From: Tolypothrix campylonemoides VB511288
GTDB lineage: Bacteria; Cyanobacteriota; Cyanobacteriia; Cyanobacteriales; Nostocaceae
DNA length: 64,000 bases
Direction of reading: 5' to 3'
Assembly (NCBI GenBank): GCA_000828075.3
Contig: JXCB02000002.1
Coordinates: forward strand, 251,553-315,552
The position numbers and the translations under genes were made by a program. Positions within the stretch are counted from its first letter, which is position 1, and each line of letters opens with the position of its first letter. The notes under the pieces were generated by a model, which saw nothing but the letters and a program-made list of their open reading frames with translations, made no database searches and was not told the origin of the DNA. Below are positions 22,018 through 31,800 of this stretch, piece after piece.

Positions 22018-22136
22018 CTTTTCTTTGTTGTTGGTAATATTATTTATGAGTTATAAATAACCGCCAAAATTCCTTAAAACCGATCAGGTTTTGCCTACTG
22101 CCGTTCAGTCAGAAAAAATGATACCTCACATATCCC

Positions 22137-22955
22137 ATGACTAATACTGTCATCATCACAGGTGCATCGCAAGGAATCGGCAAAGCCACCGCCTTAGAAT
22201 TTGCTCATCATGGATATGACGTTGTTTTAGCAGCACGACAACTTGATCGCTTAGAAGCTGCGGCTTCTGAAGTGCGATCGCTTGGACAAAAGGCACTTGC
22301 CATTTCTGTCGATGTTCAAGATCCAGTTCAGGTCAAGCATTTGGTTCATACTGCGATCAATGAATTTGGTCATATCGATGTGCTGGTGAATGATGCCTCA
22401 ATTTACACATTAGGACCTGTGGAGGAATTCTCGTTAAACGATTGGCAACAGGTGATTGACATTAATCTTTGGGGCTACATTCACATGATTCATGCACTGC
22501 TACCGCATTTTCTAGAGCGAAGCAGCGGAACGATTGTCAACATCAGTTCTATAGGAGGGCTAGATCCAATTCCTTATCAGGTACCTTACACCACAAGCAA
22601 GTTTGCTGTCACTGGATTAACAAAGGCATTACGTGCAGAATTATCACCCAAAGGAATTCACGTATGCGGTATTTATCCCAGTTTTATCCGGACTCAATTA
22701 ATGGAGCGAGGGATTTTTCGGGGAAAAGATGAGAGCATGGCTCATGCACGATATGAGCTCGTGGATAAGGCACTTCATAGCCGTGTACTGGAAACCCCTG
22801 AAGATGTAGCAAAAGCAATTTGGAATGGCGTTCAGCATCGGCGAGCAGATGTGATTGTTGGCACAGCAAAACTCTGGACAGCTATGTTTCACCTGTTTCC
22901 TGGTTTAATGAAGTCGATAACCCGTCGCGTGTTTGGTATGAAAGAACGTGTTTGA
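22137..22955 (+). CDS. Short-chain dehydrogenase/reductase (SDR)
   Basis: A classical SDR of 272 residues. The cofactor motif is ITGASQGIGKA; the catalytic Ser is in VNISSIGG and the Tyr-Lys pair in PYTTSKFAVTG. Basic residues at AARQLDR suggest NADP(H). The usual NNAG motif reads NDAS (in LVNDASIYTLG), a departure at a structurally important turn. The C-terminus continues into a hydrophobic, basic segment (TAMFHLFPGLMKSITRRVFG), seen in membrane-associated SDRs. Substrate is unknown. It lies just before ackA on the same strand. Confidence 0.88.
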   Translation: MTNTVIITGASQGIGKATALEFAHHGYDVVLAARQLDRLEAAASEVRSLGQKALAISVDVQDPVQVKHLVHTAINEFGHIDVLVNDASIYTLGPVEEFSLNDWQQVIDINLWGYIHMIHALLPHFLERSSGTIVNISSIGGLDPIPYQVPYTTSKFAVTGLTKALRAELSPKGIHVCGIYPSFIRTQLMERGIFRGKDESMAHARYELVDKALHSRVLETPEDVAKAIWNGVQHRRADVIVGTAKLWTAMFHLFPGLMKSITRRVFGMKERV

Positions 22956-23148
22956 CGTCTCATTCCAGTTTGTTTTTATACAATATCTCATGACTGCTAA
23001 ACGCTACCCTGTCGAATCAATAGAAAAGATATGTATGGAAGCGTTAAAAATATTTGGGACACGGCACATTAGACAGATGTTCGTCGAGTGAAATCCATCT
23101 GATAATTGTTTGTGCCATAGCCACTCTGAAAATCAGTTTCTGCTGACT

Positions 23149-24366
23149 ATGAAAATACTGGTACTGAATGCCGGATCTAGCAGTCAAAAGAGTTGTTTGT
23201 ACGAAATTACGGGTGATACTCTCCCCGAAGAACCGCTCAAACCGCTTTGGGAAGCCAAAGTAGACTGGACTCACCAACAAGGCTTTGCAGAAATCGAGGT
23301 CAAAACAGCAAAGGGCGAATTGCAAGAGAAAATCCCAGCAGACTCCCGAGATCAAGTCATGGCTCGTATGCTTGATACACTGTGCAACGGTTCTACTCAG
23401 GTGATTACTCAGCCATCAGAAATTGATGTGGTGGGACATCGCGTGGTACATGGTGGACAGGATTACCGTGAGAGTGTTGTGATTACTGAAGATGTGAAAA
23501 AGGCGATCGCCCATCTTGCAACTCTTGCCCCTGCCCATAATCCAGCGAATTTGGAAGGCATAGAAGCCATTGAGCAACATTGGGGTTCTGTTCCTCAAGT
23601 AGCAGTATTTGATACCGCGTTTCATTCTCATCTCCCTGATGCAGCAGCCATCTATCCTGGTCCCTATGAGTGGGTAGAGCAAGGTATCCGTCGCTATGGC
23701 TTTCATGGCATTAGTCATCAGTACTGTGCTGCGCGTGCGGCTCGTGTCCTCGGTCGAGAATTAGCATCTTTACGGTTAATTACTTGTCATTTGGGCAACG
23801 GTTGCTCTTTAGCCGCAATAAAAAACGGTCGTAGTGTTGACACGACTATGGGATTTACGCCTTTAGATGGATTGATGATGGGCGCTCGTTCTGGTGCTGT
23901 TGATCCAGGGATTCTGATTTACCTGTTGCGGCAATCTGATAACTCGGTTGAGCATCTCGACAATGTGCTAAATAGTGCTTCTGGCTTACGTGGAATTTCT
24001 GACGTTTCTAATGATATGCGACAGATTAGGGAGGCAATTTCTCAAGGTAATTCCCGTGCTCAACTGGCGTGGGATATCTACGTGCATCGCCTACGCTCTT
24101 ATATCGGTGCGATGATTGCTAGCTTAGGGGGATTAGATGCATTGGTGTTTACCGCAGGTGTGGGTGAAAATACTCCTGACATTCGCGCCGCTGCTTGCGA
24201 AGCTTTTGGATTTTTAGGGGTAAAACTTGACCACGAAAAAAATGCACACAAACCTGTTGATATCGATATTGCCACCCCTGACTCAGCAGTGCGGGTATTG
24301 GTGATTCATACTGAAGAAGATTGGGAAATTGCTTGTGAATGTTGGCGACTTGTAAGGGGTTCTTGA
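23149..24366 (+). CDS. ackA: Acetate kinase
   Basis: Converts acetyl-phosphate and ADP to acetate and ATP, completing the energy-yielding arm of the phosphoketolase route encoded at 15306. The protein is 405 residues from ATG 23149 (MKILVLNAGSSSQKS). A frame upstream to 23110 lacks family similarity. Family motifs are NAGSSS, HRVVHGG, VFDTAFHS, RRYGFHGISH, CHLGNGCSLAAI, GFTPLDGLMMGARSG and FTAGVGENTPDIR. No phosphotransacetylase gene is in the window. Confidence 0.96.
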   Translation: MKILVLNAGSSSQKSCLYEITGDTLPEEPLKPLWEAKVDWTHQQGFAEIEVKTAKGELQEKIPADSRDQVMARMLDTLCNGSTQVITQPSEIDVVGHRVVHGGQDYRESVVITEDVKKAIAHLATLAPAHNPANLEGIEAIEQHWGSVPQVAVFDTAFHSHLPDAAAIYPGPYEWVEQGIRRYGFHGISHQYCAARAARVLGRELASLRLITCHLGNGCSLAAIKNGRSVDTTMGFTPLDGLMMGARSGAVDPGILIYLLRQSDNSVEHLDNVLNSASGLRGISDVSNDMRQIREAISQGNSRAQLAWDIYVHRLRSYIGAMIASLGGLDALVFTAGVGENTPDIRAAACEAFGFLGVKLDHEKNAHKPVDIDIATPDSAVRVLVIHTEEDWEIACECWRLVRGS

Positions 24367-24555
24367 TAAAGCGACTAATAATTTGACCGTCGGCACTTTT
24401 TGGGCGATCGCCTCAACAAATTGTCTTTAACAACGTATTTGAACTAGTGTAATTATATTTACCATACTAAGTTGCATTCAAACAGATAACTTGAGACTGT
24501 TGAGTGTTAACAATTTACAACACTCAGCAGTCAACAGCTATCACCAAATACGCGC

Positions 24556-24993
24556 TCAGCTCTTGGTGTAGTTATCAATGATCTTGGCTAAACCCGGTAC
24601 CGCGTCCTCAACGTGCTTCTTAGCGGAGTTGCGGAGTTTGCCATATACCCCTTTCACGGTTGTGTTTTTGCTTTTCTCGATCCTTGCGTCAGTGATGCCC
24701 AGCAACGCGTCCGCTGTCCGAGAACGGTTCTGGATCAGGTGTTCAGCCGGATTGCCCGTTTGTATGCCCTCACTCCAAATCGGATCGAGTGCCGTGAAAG
24801 ATTCCGGCAGAAGCCCCTCGATAGCTTGGGCACAATATGTGGGCGCGATCCCTTTTACAGCCGCGTAGCCGGCTTTCAAGGCGAGACCAGAAACTCCTCC
24901 CATTGAAGCAACCTGCGTGTCTAACAACTTTGTGCAGTCAGCCACCACCATATTTTTTTTATTTGGATCTGACAGACCATTGCTAAGTCCCAT
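24556..24993 (-). CDS. DUF6918 family protein
   Basis: A 145-residue helical protein. The segment VVADCTKLLDTQVASMGGVS, then GLALKAGYAAVKGIAP, LLPESFTALDPIW and NRSRTADALLGITDARIEKS match my memory of the DUF6918 family, found in cyanobacteria and actinobacteria and of unknown function. There are no membrane segments. It is convergent with ackA and isolated by an 835-base gap from the NRPS gene downstream in map order. Confidence 0.65.
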   Translation of the reverse strand: MGLSNGLSDPNKKNMVVADCTKLLDTQVASMGGVSGLALKAGYAAVKGIAPTYCAQAIEGLLPESFTALDPIWSEGIQTGNPAEHLIQNRSRTADALLGITDARIEKSKNTTVKGVYGKLRNSAKKHVEDAVPGLAKIIDNYTKS

Positions 24994-25828
24994 TTCGATT
25001 CTCCTTAATGTGAAAGCCCTTCATTATATTCAATTAATTTTAATAGTGAACAGGAAACAACAGAAAATCATATGAGAAATGCAGGATGTTCATCAAATTT
25101 TTAATAAGTTCTTCATCAAATTTTTAATATGAGTTTTACAGGAAAAAGTGAGCAAAAAGAAAACTATAGCAGTCCGATTTGACTTGTGAAACCAACAGTC
25201 TGGGTGGTCAAAAGTCAAAATCTCACTTGTCAAAACTGATTCTGGACTCAATACTTGCTTAACGATAAGTTCACAATTCCTGCATGGATTGCTATAGTAA
25301 GGATTTAAGTGGCTATTGATTTTTTTTATAATGACGTATTGTATGATTTTCTTGAAGTTGCAGCCTTGCTCATTTTTCGTGAAATGAAAAAACTATAAAA
25401 AATATAAATATCTTCGAGATACTAAGTCTAATTAATTTCTCTAAATCACTCCTTTGCAGTCATAGATTACCAAGAAAAACTTCAGAATTCAGGAGCCAGA
25501 ATCATTGAAGAAGAACGCAGAACGCAGAACGCAGAACACAGAACATAGAATGTAATCAGTTGACGGTAAGACCACAGTTGACTGTCAAAACTGGTTGTCT
25601 TTGAAAGACTTGAGGCGATCGCCCGTGAGGGCGGTGTGCTCCCTTGCAACTGCCGTAGTCCTGCATACAGCGCCCTCAGGGGCGTAGTATGCGCTCTGTG
25701 ATCGTGCGGAGCGCGTTTTGCCTAACCAAGTTCGGCTTTGGCAAAAGCCCGTTCTGGAAGAACACGGTGGCACAGAACGAGCGATCGCCTCAAGTTTCAA
25801 CTGGAGATATGGGGGTAGCAACGGTAGT
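24994..25828. other. Gene-free region rich in repeats
   Basis: No gene is seen. It contains the MITE-like element at 25164-25297, four to five GAACGCA-type tandem units at about 25511-25545, and a GC-rich block at about 25614-25790 bounded by GGCGATCGCC at both ends with internal palindromes. These are all typical cyanobacterial dispersed repeats. The NRPS stop codon at 25829 lies directly after them. Confidence 0.6.
25164..25297. mobile_element. MITE-like element with CTATAGCARTCC termini
   Basis: CTATAGCAGTCC (25164-25175) matches the reverse complement of GGATTGCTATAG (25286-25297) at 11 of 12 bases. The similarity runs further inward (GATTTGACTTGTGAA against TTCACAATTCC). The 134-bp unit has no coding capacity. 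It shares terminal sequence with the elements at 10062 and 48295. Confidence 0.6.
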
Positions 25829-28800
25829 TCAGTGACTACTTAATTCTATGTCTCGTTGAGCCTGAGCAATGCGAGCCTGCAATTTTTCAGCAAGCGATTT
25901 GACATGAGGCTCTTCTAGCATGGAAAGGTGATCTCCAGGAACATAGTGGAACTCTAATCCTCCAACAGCCAGCTCCTTCCAGCCCATATTGGGATCTAAT
26001 ATGTAACCTTCGTCCTTAACCCGCAACTCGTCTGCCACTCTAAACACGGTCAACCGATTTGGGTAAGGTTGCAGGACATAGGCTTCCACTGCCCGATAGT
26101 TGGCTTCTCGAACACGTAAGTTGCGGACATCGATAGGTAAAGTGCTTTCAACACTTTGAGCAACCCTTTGGTAGAATTTCTCAGCAATTTTGTTCTTGTA
26201 ATACATGAACATATGCCGGAACCAACCAAGCCATCCCTCTATCTTTGTTTGAATGTAGGTTGGTCCTTGTGTTAAAAGTTTCTTCAAATGCAGAGGCAGC
26301 CGCTGCCGAAATGACAATCGAATGTCAGAACCTGGAACCGTACTATCAAATAAAACCAACAGACCTACTTTTTCACCTTGCCTGTGCAACTGCTGAGCTA
26401 TCTCGTATGCTACGATACCTCCAAAGCAGTGTCCACCGAGAAAATAAGGTCCGTGGGGCTGAACAGTTTGGATTTCTCTAAGATAGTGAGCCGCCATCTC
26501 TTCAACCCGGTCATACGGAGTTTGCTGTCCATCCAGTCCTTGTGCTTGTAGCCCATAAAGTGGTTGGTCTGGCTCTATATGATTTGCCAAATTATAAAAT
26601 GAAAGGAGATTTCCTCCAATAGCATGGATACAAAAGAAAGGAGGTTTAGAACCTTTGGGCTGAATTGGCACTAGTGAAGACCAAGATACTGAGGATTCCT
26701 TCTGGCTGGGTAGGTTAGCTGTCATCTCAGCCTGCAGCGAAGTATGAACTTCTGGTGATTCGAGAATAGATGCCTGATTCACAGATACTACATTTTCTTC
26801 CTGGCGGATAATGCTGGCTAGAGCCTCCACAGTCCCCGATTGGAAGAGGGTTGCCAGAGGGAGATTTTTGCCGAATGTCTTCTCGATTTGCCAAAACAGT
26901 TTTACTGCGATCAGCGAGTGTCCTCCTAGCTCAAAGAAGTTATCCGTGACGCTAATCGGCTGGACACCTAAAACTTGTTCCCAAATCTGCGAAAGCTTTT
27001 GTTCTAACTCATCGCGGGGGGCAACAAAAGTTTCTTCCGGCTGTTGCCTTGATAAGTCGGGTGCAGGAAGGACTCGACGATTTACTTTACCGTTAGGAGT
27101 CAGGGGTAGAGCATCTAGCATCACTATGGCTGTGGGAATCATGTAGTTGGGCAGCTTCTCCTTGAGGAAGGACCGCAGTTCCTCAGTGGTGCAGACTTGC
27201 TTTGGCTTGGTAACGACATATGCCACTAATTGCATTTCACCATGAACATCCTCGCGGGCGCTGACCACAGCCTCTTGCACTGCGGGATATTGACCCAGTA
27301 TGGCTTCAATTTCTCCCAATTCAATCCGGAAGCCACGAATCTTGACCTGGTTGTCGCTACGACCTAAGAATTCAATGTTGCCGTCCGGTAGGTAGCGTCC
27401 TAAATCTCCAGTTTTATACAGCCTATCTTCAGTGATGTTCGTCAACGGATTGATAATGAATCGCTCTTGGGTGAGTTCATCACTGCCAACGTAACCAGAA
27501 GCTAGGTAAGGGGTGCGGACGTAAATTTCTCCGACCTCTCCGATACCAGCTAACTGTAGCTTGGGGCTAAGAACCAGTAATTGCACATCCTCAATACCTT
27601 GACCCAAAGGTATCGTCTCTTTAAAACTACTTTCCTCACCCAACGAGTCATTAGGGATAATGAAATAACCCATTGCTTGAGGAGTTTCGGTAGCGCCATA
27701 AAAATTAACGCAGGTGGTATTTGGAGCGAAATTGCGGATTCTCGTCACATCCTGCTGTGTTAACACATCACCACCAAAGAAGACATAACGTAGGTCTGTT
27801 GTGTTGCTATTGGTGTTTGCAGTCACTAGTTGTGCCATAGCTGGTGTGAGGTGAGCAACGCTAATTTGCATTTGCCGCATCCAATCAGCCAGCTTACCAG
27901 GTGTCTCAATATTCTGTTGCTGGGGGATACATAAAGTTGCACCCAGCGACAGTGGTGTGAAGATATCTCGTAACAAGGGGTCATGGGACAAACCCGAGAG
28001 CATACTGAATTTATCTGATTGATTCAGACCAAATGTCTTTCCATGCCAATGTACAAAATGCGATAGGGGTCTGTGAGTACCTTTAATTCCCTTGGGTTTT
28101 CCTGTTGAACCAGAGGTAAAGGCGACATAGGCTAATTGATTTGGCTCAACCATCACTCCAAGATCGCCACTTGCATAATCCTGCAATAGGCTACCAACCT
28201 CTGCCATTGAGCCAGAGGGAAGTTGAAGGCGACAGTCACAAGATACGGTTTCTAGATAGTTTTGGATACTGGGAGGAAGTTCTCCGGCGGCAATTTGCAG
28301 CCAAGCGCGAGGCTGAATGAGATCGAGGCAATCAATCAGGCGAGAAGCGGGATAAGCCGGATCGAGAATCACGAAAGCTGCACCAGCCTTAAGAACGCCC
28401 AGTATTGCCCAAACAAGCGAAGCGCTACGGTCTCCGTAGATAGCAACTATATCTTGAGATTGAATGTTATTTGCTAGCAGATAGTTAGCGAGTTGGTTTG
28501 CACGTTGCTCAAGTTCGGCATAAGTCCAAGCGAGTTGTGCATCCACAACTGCCAATTGTTGTGGCATCCTTTGAGCTTGTTGGGCAAACCTGGTGTGGAC
28601 GGCTTCTTCCCATTGCGGAAGAAGTTGTTGCTGTGCATTAGGTAAAAGTAATTCTGCTTTGGGGGTCACCAGGGACAGCGAAGCGATGCTTTGTTGTGGG
28701 TTTTCCACAATCTGGATCAGTAAGTGATGGAATTGATGAAGCATTTCCATCATCCGCTCTGGTGCAAAAAGGTCTGCATTGTAGACTAATTCCAGTTGGA

Positions 28801-31800
28801 TTCCCTGTTGTTGTTCTGTCACATACAGGTTTAAGTCGAACTTGGAAGCAGCTTCTGGTATTGAGATGGGTTCTACAACCAGCCCAGGCAGTTCCACTTG
28901 CATATCCCCCAAGTTGAGCATATTAAACCACACTTGAAACAGTGGGTTGCGGCTGGTGTCTCGTTCTGGCTGTAGTTCTTCTACCAGTTTCTCAAAAGGC
29001 ATATCTTGATGGGCATATGCTCCTAATGCCATCTGGCGGACTCGATTGAGCAGTGAACCAAAACTGGGGTGAGCGGAACAGTCAATCCGCAAAACCACAG
29101 TGTTGATAAAAAATCCAATAAGCTGTTCAATTTCAGTCCGAGTACGACCAGCCACGGGAGAACCGATGAGGATATCTTCTTGCCCAGTATAGCGGTGCAA
29201 TAGCGTCCCAAATGCCGACAGCAACGTCATAAACAGGGTGATACCCTCTTGACGCGAGAGTGCAGAAAGCGATGCCGCCAACGTTTGGGGTAGCATTAGA
29301 GATTGCATCGCCGCTCGATAGGTTTGAACGCGCGGTCGCGGTTTGTCAGTGGGCAATTCCAGTACAGTGGTAGCACCCGCTAGCTGGGTTTTCCAGTAGT
29401 CCAACTGCTCAGAAAGGACTTCACCAGATAACCATTGACGTTGCCACACAGCAAAGTCGGCATACTGGATGGGCAATGTTGGCAGGGGATTTGCTAAGCC
29501 GTTCAAAAATGCTTGATACACGGCTGCCAACTGTTGCCACAGAATACCCATCGACCAGCCGTCAGAGGCGATGTGGTGCATGACCAACAAGAGTATATGC
29601 TCCTGGTGGTCTATCTGTAACAAGGTAGCTCGCAGCATCAAGTCAGATGTTAAGTCGAAGGGGCGTTGCGCTTCTTGATTCAACAGACACTGCACTTGCT
29701 CCTCTTGGTTGCTTGCGTGCTCGTGTGTCAGGTCAATCACCTTCAGTTCAACTGACCGAGGTGCGCTAATTACCTGTATAGGGGTGCCATCATCTGATGC
29801 AATAAAATTGGTTCGTAGTGCTTCATGATGGGCAACGATCGCATCCAAAGACTGTTGCAATACACCCACATTGAGTAACCCTTGCAAGCGTTGTGCTATG
29901 GGGATGAGATAAGCCGCGCTGTTTGGCTCCATCTGCTCCAAAAACCAAACTCTCTGCTGGGCAAAGGATAGGGGAACTGAGTGCCGTTCAGTTAGTTGGG
30001 GAATGGTCTGGTGTTTTAGAACATTTGTACTCTGGTGGCCATTAGCGTTCGCGGAGCGTTCCGTAGGAAAGCTTAACGAAGTTATCGCATTTGCTAGACC
30101 TGCGATCGTTGGTGTTTCAAACAGCAAACGTAGCGGAATTTCCACATCGAACCTTTGGCGTATCCGAGAAATCACTTGCGTCGCCAGCAGTGAATTCCCG
30201 CCAAATTCAAAGAAGTTGTCGTGCATACCCACGCGCTCTAAACCCAAAACTTGCGCCCAAATAGCGGCTAAAACTTCTTCAGTGGCGTTGCGGGGTTCAA
30301 CAAAGCTGTTGGCATCGCTGAAATCTGCTGTATCCGGTGCTCTTAATGCCCGGCGGTCTACCTTGCCATTGGGGTTTAATGGTATCACATCCAAGAAAAC
30401 GAAGGCTTTTGGCACCATGTACTCGGGTAGCTTACCCTGCAAAAAGCCACGTAATTCACTTGAAGTTGGGGCAACTTGTTCTGGATGTACCACCACATAT
30501 GCCACAAGGCGCTTATCACCAGGAATATCTTCTCTGACGATGACTAAATTCTGTTGCAGTGCAGGATGCTGACCTAAGGTGGCTTCAATTTCTCCCAACT
30601 CAATACGGAAGCCACGAATCTTGACTTGGTGGTCTATACGACCGAGGAACTCTATATTCCCATCCGGTAAGTAACGCGCCAAGTCTCCAGTTTTATAAAG
30701 ACGTGCGCCCGGTACGCTACTAAAGGGGTTGCGAATAAACTTTTCTTTTGTCAGTTCCGGACGGTTGAGATAGCCTCGCGCCAAACCGACACCGCCAATG
30801 TGCAACTCACCCGATTGACCAACAGGTACAGGCTGTAAATTTTCATCCAGTATGTAAACTTGTACATTGGCAGTCGGGCGACCAATTGGAGCAATGGTGT
30901 AATTCGCCCCGGGCTGGCAAGTCCAGGAAGTGACATCGATGCAACCTTCTGTTGGACCGTAGCAATTGAGCAAAACATTGTGCAAATTTAAACGCTCAAC
31001 AAAGCGATCGATAAATTCAACTCCTAAACCTTCACCGCCACTGGTGACGTGCCGTAAGCAAGTACAATTCTCAATTCCCTTTTCCTCAAGTAAAACGCGG
31101 ATAATAGATGGTACTAACCCAGCTATAGTAATTTGCTGTTCAGTAATCACCTTCACCAAGTAGGTAGGGTCTTGATGTCCACCAGGACGAGCCAAAAACA
31201 ACTGTCCGCCAAACGACAATGGCCAGAATATCTGCCATACTGAGGGGTCGAAATTCAAAGAAAAGGTCTGTAAGACTTTGTCTTGTTCAGTTAATTGAAA
31301 CGTTGCTTGCCGCCAGTACAGGTGATTGCAAACTCCACGGTGAGCAATCATCACACCCTTAGGTTTACCTGTAGAACCAGAGGTGTAGATGATGTAAACT
31401 AGATTCTCAATTGTTACCTCAGACACAGGGTTTTCTTCGCTGTGCTGGGCAATGAGTTCCCACTCAGAATCCAAACAAATGACTTGCGCTTTATGAGTCG
31501 GTAAACTGTTGACCAATTTCTCTTGGGTGAGCAACACTGGTGTCTGGGTGTCCTCCAGCATGAACTCTAAGCGCTCTTGTGGATACTCTGGGTCCAGAGG
31601 CACATAAGCACCACCTGCCTTGAGAATTCCCAGTAGTCCCACCACCATCTCTAGGGAACGCTCGATATAAATTCCAACAAGTACATCCGGTCCTACACCT
31701 AAAGTTTGTAGGTAGTGTGCCAATTGATTGGCGCGGTTATTCAACTGTTGGTAAGTAAGTTGCTTGTCTACTCTACGAGAAGCCGCGCAAAGCGCGTCTA

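Noticed and set aside
30003..30572. 189-residue plus-strand frame inside the NRPS
   Set aside because: It is antisense to conserved T2/A2 sequence and is explained by NRPS codon usage.
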